The notes under the pieces are model-generated. The model worked only from the letters and a program-made list of their open reading frames with translations. It was not told the origin of the DNA and made no database searches. A stretch of 64,000 nt of DNA, taken from positions 434,001 through 498,000 of the forward strand of contig NZ_LECU01000005.1 in NCBI RefSeq assembly GCF_001027745.1, read 5' to 3'. The stretch is from Pedobacter sp. BMA. Its GTDB lineage: Bacteria > Bacteroidota > Bacteroidia > Sphingobacteriales > Sphingobacteriaceae. Below, in pieces: positions 25,061-32,952 of the stretch (position 1 is the stretch's first letter; every line of letters begins with the position of its first letter). A program made the translations under genes and the position numbers.

Positions 25061-25939
25061 TTGAAAAACCTCAAATACTATTTAGCTGCCATCCTTGCCT
25101 TCTCTATATGGGGATTTTTTAGTCTCGTATTAAAACCGCTGCATGCTTATGCCTCGCTCGATATCCTTTTTTACAGAGTATTTAGCTGTGCCCTGATTAT
25201 GCTGGTAATTTCGCTGCTTTTCAAAAGACAAAAAATCAAAGAAAACATTGCTTTGTTCCAGGCACTGCCACTAAAAAACAAGCGCAATATGGTTTGGCTT
25301 AATGTTGGCGGGAGTATTTTACTCACGGCAAACTGGTTTTCATTTATTTATGTAATGAATCACGTCAGTGTGAGGGCCACTTCAGTAGCATACCTGGTTT
25401 GCCCCATCCTGACAACCCTATTGGCATATTTTCTTTTGCATGACAGGTTGAACAGGTTGCAGTGGTTTTCTGTAGCCTTGAGTTGTGTAGGATGCGTTTT
25501 GCTTTCTTACACCAGTATTTCCAATATGTTTTTCAGTACAATAGTTGGTTTAAGTTATGCCTGCTACCTGATTAGTCAGCATCAGAATAAAGGCTTTGAT
25601 AAATTTATCATCCTCAACTTTCACATTGTGTTGGCTGCCCTAATCCTGATTCCTTTTTATCCTTCTTTTTCAGGGCCGCTGCCTACTGATTTTAAATTCT
25701 ATTTCTATGTTGAAATTATCGCGGTAATCTATACCATCATCCCTCTGTTTTTGAACTTATATGCCCTGAGTGGCATCAGCTCTTCCAGGGTGGGTATGAT
25801 CCTGAATATTAATCCCATTATTGCATTTGCGCTTTCGGGACTGGTTTATCATGAGCCTTTAGGAATACTTCAGATCTTCGCTTACGGACTGATTTTTCTT
25901 GCGGTCATTGTTTTCAATATCAAGCAAAGGATCAACTAA
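25061..25939 (+). CDS. EamA/DMT family transporter (RarD-like)
   Basis: Inner-membrane permease with about ten hydrophobic segments in two EamA repeats (about residues 4-125 and 135-290). The YYLAAILAFSIWGFFSLVLKPL start and FYRVF segment are those of RarD-like members of the drug/metabolite transporter superfamily. No ATG is available in the N-terminal region; TTG at 25061 gives the family-like N-terminus MKNLKYYL and lies downstream of a -7 box, whereas the upstream TTG at 25016 overlaps it. Substrate unknown. It is separate from the SDR-AraC pair downstream (153 bp gap with operator-like repeats). Confidence 0.85.
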   Translation: MKNLKYYLAAILAFSIWGFFSLVLKPLHAYASLDILFYRVFSCALIMLVISLLFKRQKIKENIALFQALPLKNKRNMVWLNVGGSILLTANWFSFIYVMNHVSVRATSVAYLVCPILTTLLAYFLLHDRLNRLQWFSVALSCVGCVLLSYTSISNMFFSTIVGLSYACYLISQHQNKGFDKFIILNFHIVLAALILIPFYPSFSGPLPTDFKFYFYVEIIAVIYTIIPLFLNLYALSGISSSRVGMILNINPIIAFALSGLVYHEPLGILQIFAYGLIFLAVIVFNIKQRIN

Positions 25940-25958
25940 GTAGCTCATTAGCCCGTTT

Positions 25959-25988
25959 TGGCTAAATCAAAATCAGATCTGGCTAAAT
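25959..25988 (+). promoter_or_regulatory. Paired direct repeats, probable AraC-type operator
   Basis: TGGCTAAAT occurs at 25959-25967 and 25980-25988, starting exactly 21 bp apart, so both copies face the same side of the helix. Each is followed by AA or CAA. The spacing is that of AraC-family half-sites, and the operon downstream encodes an AraC-type regulator. Confidence 0.55.
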
Positions 25989-26092
25989 AAACACCTGATC
26001 AATACATCACTTTTGTATTGTTGATGATCGTTTGAAAAAAATGATCACAATTCATATTTAATAACATTGTTTAATTATTGAAAAGAGAACTT

Positions 26093-26986
26093 ATGAAAGT
26101 TTTTGTAACCGGAGCAACAGGCTTTGTTGGCAATGCTGTAGTGAATGAATTAATTGGGGCGGGCCATAAGGTTTTGGGCCTCGCGCGGAATGACGAGGCG
26201 GCTGAACGTTTAAAGGCGGCTGGTGCTGAAGTTCACCATGGTGATTTAGAAAATCTGGATAGCCTCATTGCAGGTGCACAGTCTGCCGATGGCATCATTC
26301 ATCTGGGATTTATTCATGATTTTACCCGCTTTGCTGAGGTTTGCGAAATAGACCGCATTGCTATTGAAGCCATCGGAAATACCATACTTGGAACGGATAA
26401 ACCATTTTTGGTTACATCAGGTACATTAGTAGCCGGACCGGGACAACTGGCCAGTGAAGATACAATCCCCGACTATGAACATTCACATAACCCGCGGTTG
26501 GCATCAGAAAAGGCTGTTGATACACTTGCAGCGAAAGGTGTAAAGGTCTCTGTTGTCCGTTTATCTCCTTCAGTACATGGAGAAGGTGATTTGCACGGAT
26601 TCGTGCCCATGCTGATTGATATCGCCCGTAAAAAAGGTGAATCAGCTTACATTGGCGCCGGACTAAACCGGTGGACCGGCGTACACCGTTTAGATGCTGC
26701 TGTGCTTTACCGCCTGGCACTCGACAAAGCGCAGCCGGGATTGCGTTTCCATGCAGTGGCGGATGAAGCTGTTACCCTTAAATCAATTGCAGAAATTATA
26801 GGCTCAAAATTGGATATACCAGTTGTGTCTAAGTCTGGGAACGCAGCAGCTTCACACTTCGGATTTTTCGAACATTTTGCTTCAATTGATGGCCCGGCCT
26901 CAGCCCACGCTACCCGCGAAACCCTGGGCTGGAACCCTACTCATCCATCATTACCAGAAGATTTGGTAAGTGGCATTTATTTTTAA
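26093..26986 (+). CDS. Atypical SDR family NAD(P)-dependent oxidoreductase
   Basis: Extended or atypical short-chain dehydrogenase of 297 residues. The Rossmann motif is VTGATGFVGNAV (about 5-16). A DLENLDSL segment marks the acidic strand end, and HSHNPRLASEKA stands where the Tyr-x-x-x-Lys would be: the Lys is present, the Tyr is not. Proteins of this type are commonly annotated as NAD-dependent epimerases or quinone-type reductases. The frame opens at a TTG (26078), but ATG 26093 gives a normal N-terminus. The AraC-type gene starts 12 bp downstream, so both are one operon. Confidence 0.88.
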   Translation: MKVFVTGATGFVGNAVVNELIGAGHKVLGLARNDEAAERLKAAGAEVHHGDLENLDSLIAGAQSADGIIHLGFIHDFTRFAEVCEIDRIAIEAIGNTILGTDKPFLVTSGTLVAGPGQLASEDTIPDYEHSHNPRLASEKAVDTLAAKGVKVSVVRLSPSVHGEGDLHGFVPMLIDIARKKGESAYIGAGLNRWTGVHRLDAAVLYRLALDKAQPGLRFHAVADEAVTLKSIAEIIGSKLDIPVVSKSGNAAASHFGFFEHFASIDGPASAHATRETLGWNPTHPSLPEDLVSGIYF

Positions 26987-26998
26987 TATCTTAAGGAG

Positions 26999-27916
26999 AT
27001 GGATAAGCTAAAATATCGGTTTAAAACCATTTCCGAATACCACAAACTAGCGGGCTTGCCTAAACCGGCACACCCGCTGGTGAGTGTGGTCAATCTGGAA
27101 AATGTACATATGCCGATGAAAAACCGATCGGTAAGTATGATCTTCGATTTTTATACAGTTGCACTGAAAAGGGTTCCTGATGCCAAAATAAAATATGGGC
27201 AGCAAATGAGCGACTTTGAGGATGGGGTGTTGTTTTTCATGGCGCCCGGGCAGGTGTTTACAGTGGAGGTATATGAAGACCGCACGCATCGCCCAACAGG
27301 CTGGATGCTCTTGTTCCACACCGATTTGTTATGGGGTACCCACCTGGCCAAAGCCATTAAACAGTACGATTTTTTTGACTATTCGCTTTATGAGGCCCTC
27401 CATGTTTCGGAAACGGAAGAGCTTACTTTAAATGCCATTGCACACCAGGTCGATCAGGAAGTAAATTCAAATACAGACCGCTTTACCCAGCAGGTTGTAA
27501 TCGCCCAGCTGGAACTATTATTAAGTTACTCTGAACGTTTTTATCAGCGCCAGTTCATTACCAGAAAAGCCGGGCATCATGAAATCATCGACCGGCTGGA
27601 ACAATTGGTGGGCGATTATTTTTCAAGTGGCTTACTGGCGGTAAATGGTTTGCCGAGCGTTGCGCAGATTGCTGCCGACCTGAACATTTCTTCCGGATAT
27701 CTGACGGGATTGCTAAAGTCACTGATCGGGCAGAATACTCAGCAATACCTTCATGATAAACTCATTGAACTGGCCAAGGAAAAACTGTCTACCAGCAATT
27801 TATCCGTGAGTGAGATTGCCTATGAGCTGGGATTTGAACACCTGCAGTCGTTCAGTAAACTTTTCAAAACTAAAACCAGTTTATCGCCAATGGCTTTCAG
27901 GCAGTCGTTTAACTGA
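26999..27916 (+). CDS. AraC family transcriptional regulator
   Basis: Regulator of 305 residues with an N-terminal effector domain (about 1-190; the FEDGVLFFMAPGQVFTVE segment is cupin-like) and a C-terminal double helix-turn-helix (about 205-303, IAADLNISSGYLTGLLKSLIG and VSEIAYELGFEHLQSFSKLFK). It is last in the operon with the SDR gene; the Shine-Dalgarno-like AAGGAG lies immediately before the ATG, unusually close. It probably activates its own operon through the 21-bp-phased repeats at 25959-25988, which is an inference from spacing. Confidence 0.93.
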   Translation: MDKLKYRFKTISEYHKLAGLPKPAHPLVSVVNLENVHMPMKNRSVSMIFDFYTVALKRVPDAKIKYGQQMSDFEDGVLFFMAPGQVFTVEVYEDRTHRPTGWMLLFHTDLLWGTHLAKAIKQYDFFDYSLYEALHVSETEELTLNAIAHQVDQEVNSNTDRFTQQVVIAQLELLLSYSERFYQRQFITRKAGHHEIIDRLEQLVGDYFSSGLLAVNGLPSVAQIAADLNISSGYLTGLLKSLIGQNTQQYLHDKLIELAKEKLSTSNLSVSEIAYELGFEHLQSFSKLFKTKTSLSPMAFRQSFN

Positions 27917-27962
27917 TCATACGAATTTGATATAAAACACTATCGGGAATTTAAATTAAGAA

Positions 27963-28709
27963 CTACCATGCTTCCTTTAATCCTTTTTTCAAAGCATTAT
28001 TATACTTTTCCTGATCAAAACTATAGAGGTTTGGTGTGCGGTGCGCGCCTCCCTTGCGTCCTTCATCGTGTTTAATAAAAATATCATAAGCCAGCATTTT
28101 ACGTTGGAAATTACCCCTACTCAATGGTTTATTGAGCAGAGTTTCGTAAAGGCGCTGCAGCTCGGGCATGGTAAACTGTTCGGGAAGCAGGCTATAGCCT
28201 ATCGGTTTGTAGTTTAACTGAAACCGCATGGTATTCAGGGCTTCCTGATAAATTTTAGCATGATCCATCATCATCTCAGGCAATTCATTCACATCTTTCC
28301 ATTCACAAGCCACAGAGATCTCATCTACAACGGGTATAATCTGTTCATAATCTACCAAAGCATAATAACCTACGGAAAGGAAACGCTGGCGGAACCAGAT
28401 ATTTTCTGGCATATAATGTAAATCACTTTCCGACCGGCCAAGTTCGCCAAAGGTTTTAAACTGCTCGAGAAAAACCTTTTCCGCCCCTGTGCGTTCCTGA
28501 AGAATGCTTTTCGCAGCTTCATCCAGATCCTGATCGTGACTTAAGTAACCCCCTGGTAAACCCCATTTGTTTTGCCCCTTCATTTTAATGAGTAGCACCT
28601 TGAGTGTATTGATATGAAATCCAAAAACCACACAATCGATTGATATGTGCGGCAGGTGCGTTTGATAGAAGGTTTCACTTCTTCGCTCAAATACAGAAAG
28701 GTCATCAAT
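27963..28709 (-). CDS. Nudix-related transcriptional regulator (NrtR/AraR-like)
   Basis: A Nudix-fold N-terminal domain (HISIDCVVFGF to about residue 145) is fused to a winged helix (FTMPELQRLYETLLNKPLSR, about 175-235). The catalytic Nudix box is degraded: SILQERTGA replaces the REUxEExG core, as in sensor-only NrtR- and AraR-type regulators that bind ADP-ribose or sugars. No ATG, GTG or TTG occurs in frame after the stop codon of the upstream gene and its promoter; the first fitting codon is ATT at 28709 (giving a MDDLSVFERR N-terminus). The open frame upstream to 28799 lies inside the neighbouring gene. Start uncertain, family call firm. Confidence 0.82.
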   Translation of the reverse strand: MDDLSVFERRSETFYQTHLPHISIDCVVFGFHINTLKVLLIKMKGQNKWGLPGGYLSHDQDLDEAAKSILQERTGAEKVFLEQFKTFGELGRSESDLHYMPENIWFRQRFLSVGYYALVDYEQIIPVVDEISVACEWKDVNELPEMMMDHAKIYQEALNTMRFQLNYKPIGYSLLPEQFTMPELQRLYETLLNKPLSRGNFQRKMLAYDIFIKHDEGRKGGAHRTPNLYSFDQEKYNNALKKGLKEAW

Positions 28710-28713
28710 ACAA

Positions 28714-28743
28714 CAAAAGTATAAATTTATTTTTCCAGCCAAA
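28714..28743 (-). promoter_or_regulatory. Consensus promoter of the Nudix regulator, inside the upstream gene
   Basis: TTTG, 18 bp and TACTTTTG on the minus strand, within and just after the last codons of the PHP-like gene. Only 4 nt separate the -7 box from the ATT codon at 28709, so the transcript would be nearly leaderless. Confidence 0.7.
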
Positions 28744-30805
28744 CCATTTGTGTGAAGGCGCCATTCGCAGCGATGTCCCAGGCCTCTACCCTTACCCACT
28801 TTCTGTTGGTAAGATTAACAGGCCAGCTGAAAGTCTCTTTACCAAATGCCCGGGTATGGTTCAGCTTTATATGTTCGCGGTATACTTTCTCACCATCACC
28901 AGAAACAATTTCAACGAAACTCAGCGGGAATGTCCAGCTCAGTTCCATTTTCACAGATGTTTTTGCAGCGTCCAGCCTTAACGTTTCTCCTGCCCCTTTG
29001 CCGTTAATGGTAAAAGAGGGAATGAGTACTTCGCCGGTGGAAACAAAAAACTTCCCGTTTCTGACCGCATCAAGTACCGGCTGCCAACCATTTTTGTAGC
29101 TGGGTACCTTATCTAACTGCAGATAGTTGACGTTCAGGTGCGCATACATTTCATTTTGATGGGTAACCGTAAAAATATCCGCTTCGGAAATTATATGTTT
29201 TTTCAATCCCCAATTCGCCATGTCATCCATCAGGTTGAGTACACGTTTACTTAACGTCGGGAGCGACAAATCGCCGGGGATTGCTTTCCAGGCTGCACCC
29301 ATAAAAGTTTCTGATTTAAAAAAATCTTCATTTTTATATTTATCCGGATATCCTGTTGATGCCTTGGTACGGGCGTGAGCAGTCCATGCGAGTCCTTTTT
29401 CCATTTCCAGCAGTTTCAACATTTCTTCCTGAGTGCCTACATGGTATACTTTACCAAACCGGGGATCGTTCATTAAAAAAGGCTGATTTTCTTTTTTCGA
29501 CATCACCCAATAAACTGGTTTTGGAAAAAAAGCCAGCCAGTGCCCCCCATAAAAGTTATTGGCCTCTTCTCCCGGCAACAGCAAAAAGTTCTGATCTGAT
29601 AAACGCTCGGTTTGCCTGAAAAGGGCGTCAAGTTCTTTTAAACGGGTAGAATCCGGACCTTTGGGATGTCCCGGTCCATGAAACTCAGCCAGTTTAACGA
29701 TATCGAGCCCTGCTTTCTTTAAAACATCCACAAATTCAGGCTTTTCAGGCACCGGTTTACCACTTAATACCACATCCGATATGAATTCATTATGGAAGTG
29801 GCTGGCCATGGTTTTGTACCCTTGCAAAGACTGGTAGGAATCATTATGAGTAAACTTCTTCACCTCAGCGAGTGCAAACTCTGCCTTTTGCGTACTGAGC
29901 AGGCAGAAAAAGTTGAGGCGTTGTTTCGTTTTCGGAGGTGCATTAAACCAGGGAACATAGCGCTTATCGCCTAATGGATCCTGTCTGATTCCAATACCAT
30001 ATCCTGGAATAAGGCCGAGATAGTTACTGCCTTTCCAGGTAAACTTCAGATTGAAAGCCTCATCAAGCGGGTAAAAATACTGATGCGGTGCAGGAAAAAC
30101 AGCAATACTGCCACCCTGATTCTCTCCAATCACCGTGCGGTATTTTACTTCGAGGTTTTTACTTTCATCAGCATTTGATGCCGCCTCCCGTTGAAACTGA
30201 TCACTTACATCGCTCCAGGCTACATTTTTCCATACATCCGTTTTTGTCACCAGCCCTGCATCATATAAAATTGCGGTGGAGTCTTTTTCCGTTGCCATTA
30301 CTGCTGCAATATTAAACATTGGACTGCCATTATAAAATGTAATTTCCAGGTTCCCGTTGAAAATGGAAGACTCGAGTGCAGAAATGGTTACAATCGTTTG
30401 AGCGCCACTACTGGTTACCACCGCATTACCTTTATTAAATGTTATGGCATTTGTAGTATAAGGCCTGGTTGGTACGCGATCAAAGAAAACATCCCAACCA
30501 CCACTCGATGGACTCAGTGTTCTGCTCCCAACCCTTAGTATGAATGCCGGATCAAGCTTAGCGGCTACTTGCTGATAAGTACCATGGGTACCGATAGCCA
30601 GACTGGTGAACAGCGGATTGTTCTGGTTAAGGTCTATGATCGCCCTCCCGGTTTTGCCGGCCCCGGCCGGCCATGTCAAAGTTAGTACGCTCCCCTTTGC
30701 CACCACCGATGCACCATTTTTCTTTAGCAGTTTCAAATCGATGGATTGCTGTGCATAGGAAAAGGCACCACAACAAATAAATACCAGGATCAGCAGTTTT
30801 TTCAT
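28727..30805 (-). CDS. Exported PHP-like (CehA/McbA-type) metallohydrolase
   Basis: Secreted protein of 692 residues. The signal peptide (1-19) is followed by an N-terminal beta-rich domain (about 20-300), a PHP-like catalytic part (about 325-560) and a C-terminal beta domain. Likely metal residues are His336/His338 (ASHFHNEF), Glu374-His376 (AEFHG), Glu413 and His422 (LPGEEANNFYGGHW) and a later TAHAR His. The PGEE...GHW spacing matches CehA-type PHP enzymes, which hydrolyse esters or phosphoesters. Substrate unknown. No partner gene is visible; the Nudix regulator downstream may be independent. The class assignment is from motifs only. Confidence 0.7.
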   Translation of the reverse strand: MKKLLILVFICCGAFSYAQQSIDLKLLKKNGASVVAKGSVLTLTWPAGAGKTGRAIIDLNQNNPLFTSLAIGTHGTYQQVAAKLDPAFILRVGSRTLSPSSGGWDVFFDRVPTRPYTTNAITFNKGNAVVTSSGAQTIVTISALESSIFNGNLEITFYNGSPMFNIAAVMATEKDSTAILYDAGLVTKTDVWKNVAWSDVSDQFQREAASNADESKNLEVKYRTVIGENQGGSIAVFPAPHQYFYPLDEAFNLKFTWKGSNYLGLIPGYGIGIRQDPLGDKRYVPWFNAPPKTKQRLNFFCLLSTQKAEFALAEVKKFTHNDSYQSLQGYKTMASHFHNEFISDVVLSGKPVPEKPEFVDVLKKAGLDIVKLAEFHGPGHPKGPDSTRLKELDALFRQTERLSDQNFLLLPGEEANNFYGGHWLAFFPKPVYWVMSKKENQPFLMNDPRFGKVYHVGTQEEMLKLLEMEKGLAWTAHARTKASTGYPDKYKNEDFFKSETFMGAAWKAIPGDLSLPTLSKRVLNLMDDMANWGLKKHIISEADIFTVTHQNEMYAHLNVNYLQLDKVPSYKNGWQPVLDAVRNGKFFVSTGEVLIPSFTINGKGAGETLRLDAAKTSVKMELSWTFPLSFVEIVSGDGEKVYREHIKLNHTRAFGKETFSWPVNLTNRKWVRVEAWDIAANGAFTQMVWLEK

Positions 30806-30964
30806 AGGTGATTAGATTTGGTTAGAAATTAGGTAAAATGATTTAGTAGACAGAACGAACCTGTTTAATCGCCCTAATATAAGCGCTGTTCATTATTTTT
30901 TTTATTTGATTTGAAATTAAAGAATATTTACCTTGTAACATTATTGTGAATTAATCCTCAGATC

Positions 30965-31795
30965 ATGCACCCCATACTCATTCGAAACAACGTAAAAATT
31001 CTCGGCGAAGGCACTCAGGTAATTATTTTTGCACACGGTTTTGGCTGTGCACAAAATTCATGGAAATTCATGACGGACGCTTTTCTCGAAGATTATAAGG
31101 TAGTTTTATTTGACTATGTGGGTTCCGGAGAATCTGACATAACACAATATGATCATTACAAATATTCTACATTAGATGGCTATGCGAGTGACGTTGTAGA
31201 AATTATTGAAGCGCTTAACCTGAAAGATGTGATTTTTGTAGGGCATTCGGTGAGCAGTATGATTGGTATGATTGCCGCCTTGCAAAAACCAGAAGCCTTC
31301 CAAAAGCTGGTATTTATAGGTCCATCGCCAAAATATATGAATGACGGCGAATATATAGGAGGATTTGAAGCCGGCGATATACAAACTATTTTCAATTCAA
31401 TTGAAGAAGATTATGCCGGATGGGCCAGAGGAATTGCTCCTGTTGTAATGGACAAGGCATACCCCCCCGGGCTTTTTAACTTTTTACAGGAATGCCTTGA
31501 GGAAACTGAACCCAGCATTGCATTGGCATTTGCAATGGCTACGTTTAAAACCGACTGCCGGGATAAATTAAAGCACCTGACGGTTCCAAGTTTAACGCTG
31601 CAAAGCAGGTCGGACATTATGGCTCCGCTTTCAGCGGGGGATTTTATTCATCAGAATACACCTCACAATTTCCTGGTGGTGATGCAGGCTACCGGCCATT
31701 TCCCGCATATCAGTGAACCAGAAGAAACCATCAGGGAAATTAAAGCATTTATAAAGAATAACGGGACTACTTTGACGAGCATGATTTATGCCTGA
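30965..31795 (+). CDS. Alpha/beta hydrolase, RsbQ/KAI2-like
   Basis: Cytosolic serine hydrolase of 276 residues. The catalytic triad is Ser95 (GHSVSS), Asp217 (SRSDIMAP) and His245 (TGHFPH); the oxyanion segment is HGFGCAQNSW. The overall sequence resembles RsbQ, the small-molecule hydrolase that in Bacillus works with the PAS phosphatase RsbP in stress signalling, and its plant relatives KAI2 and D14. No RsbP-like gene is adjacent, so here it is an orphan. It forms its own transcription unit, closed by a strong terminator. Confidence 0.9.
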   Translation: MHPILIRNNVKILGEGTQVIIFAHGFGCAQNSWKFMTDAFLEDYKVVLFDYVGSGESDITQYDHYKYSTLDGYASDVVEIIEALNLKDVIFVGHSVSSMIGMIAALQKPEAFQKLVFIGPSPKYMNDGEYIGGFEAGDIQTIFNSIEEDYAGWARGIAPVVMDKAYPPGLFNFLQECLEETEPSIALAFAMATFKTDCRDKLKHLTVPSLTLQSRSDIMAPLSAGDFIHQNTPHNFLVVMQATGHFPHISEPEETIREIKAFIKNNGTTLTSMIYA

Positions 31796-31835
31796 AAATC
31801 CTCTTTTCTAAATCTTATTCTTTTCTTTTTGCTGA

Positions 31836-31870
31836 GAGGCTGTTCATTTTATGAACAGCCTCTTATTTTT
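31836..31870 (+). terminator. Intrinsic terminator after the RsbQ-like gene
   Basis: GAGGCTGTTCAT and ATGAACAGCCTC pair perfectly around TTT, followed by a T-rich tail. Confidence 0.88.
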
Positions 31871-32200
31871 ACCTCCAATTATACTCGCATATTTATTTTT
31901 TTAACGAAAAAATACCTTTTGTTCAAGGTATAGTTTGTTGTAAATTCCTTTCAAACCAACATGCAAATCACGTATAATCAACACCTTACAACCATTTCAA
32001 TCAAAGTATTGTCAAAAATACAATAAGACACAACTCATAAGAATATTCTGTGTGAATAGAAAATGAACAAAATGAATATTTTCTACTTTTGTCGAAAACC
32101 AAGGTGAAATGCCCTTCGTATATATGCGCACAAACTTGAAAAAGTAGTATTATTAGAAAGACATTTTATAACAGATTTGACAAATTATTTAACACAAAAA
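31871..32200. other. Intergenic region before the M16-like gene
   Basis: About 330 bp of AT-rich sequence without a credible ORF. A -7 type element (TACTTTTG, 32084-32091) would give a leader of about 105 nt for the M16-like gene. Nothing else could be recognised. Confidence 0.4.
32084..32091 (+). promoter_or_regulatory. -7 promoter element upstream of the M16-like gene
   Basis: TACTTTTG matches TAnnTTTG, but no TTTG or TTG lies at the expected distance upstream. Leader length to the ATG at 32201 would be about 105 nt. Confidence 0.4.
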
Positions 32201-32824
32201 ATGAACACCATTAAAACACTTTTATTAACCTCTCTAAGCATTTTCACCATTGTAACTTCAAACGCACAAAGCTTCAAAGAGCCTGTTGCATTTAAACTAA
32301 AGAACGGAATGAACATCATTGTTTCAGAAAACACCCGTTCGCCAAAAGCATATGCAAGCTTCACTTTAGATGCTAAAGATTTCGAAGGTAAAAAAGCTGG
32401 TGTTGTAGAATTATTAAATGCTGTTTTAAACGAAAACGTAGCCAAAAATTCAAATATCTCATTCAAAGATAATAGCGGTAAACTAGCTGTTGCTACAGCA
32501 AATTTAGATGAAGCACTTTCAGCTATGGCTGCATTGATTCAACACGCAAGCATCAACCAACAAAACTTCAATGCTGCAAAAGCAAAATTATTGACCAGCA
32601 TAAAAGCTAAAGATTATGATTACGACCAGTCAGTAAATGAAGAATCGATCAGCGCTTTAAGCCTTTCAGATGTAAAAGCATTTTATGCTGAGGTTTCTCC
32701 AGAGAAAACATATCTGACAATTGCTGGTGATGTGGAGTTAAACAATGCTAAAGCTTCAGCTAAAAAAGCATTTGGCAACTGGGCAACCTATTCAAACCAA
32801 GAGTCGTCTATCCTTACAAAATAA
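32201..32824 (+). CDS. Exported single-domain M16 peptidase-like protein lacking the zinc motif
   Basis: Protein of 207 residues with a signal peptide (ending TSNAQS) and one M16-type alpha/beta domain. The beginning (FKEPVAFKLKNGMNIIVSENTRSPKAYASFTLD) is that of processing peptidases, and the C-terminal VKAFYAEVSPEKTYLTIAGDVE matches the end of an M16 half-domain. Where active enzymes have HxxEH, this protein reads ELLNA (in KAGVVELLNAVLNE), so it cannot bind zinc in the usual way. Two-domain M16 proteins combine an active and an inactive half; no partner gene is adjacent. A structural or binding role is likely. The frame opens at 32177, but Met9 starts the signal peptide. Confidence 0.8.
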   Translation: MNTIKTLLLTSLSIFTIVTSNAQSFKEPVAFKLKNGMNIIVSENTRSPKAYASFTLDAKDFEGKKAGVVELLNAVLNENVAKNSNISFKDNSGKLAVATANLDEALSAMAALIQHASINQQNFNAAKAKLLTSIKAKDYDYDQSVNEESISALSLSDVKAFYAEVSPEKTYLTIAGDVELNNAKASAKKAFGNWATYSNQESSILTK

Positions 32825-32846
32825 GTAAGGAAATTTTTAAATACCA

Positions 32847-32876
32847 GCCTCCTGATTAACCCGGGAGGCTTTTTTT
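32847..32876 (+). terminator. Intrinsic terminator after the M16-like gene
   Basis: GCCTCC pairs with GGAGGC around a 10-12 nt loop, followed by seven T. Confidence 0.8.
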
Positions 32877-32952
32877 ATGCTTAAAAAGTTACAAACCTAA
32901 TGAACTGCTTTCTACTTATTCAGGTATATTAGGGCATCAATTTCCCTTCCAC

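Noticed and set aside
28704..28706. ATG at 28706 as the start of the Nudix regulator
   Set aside because: It is in a different reading frame from the Nudix domain; using it would need a frameshift.
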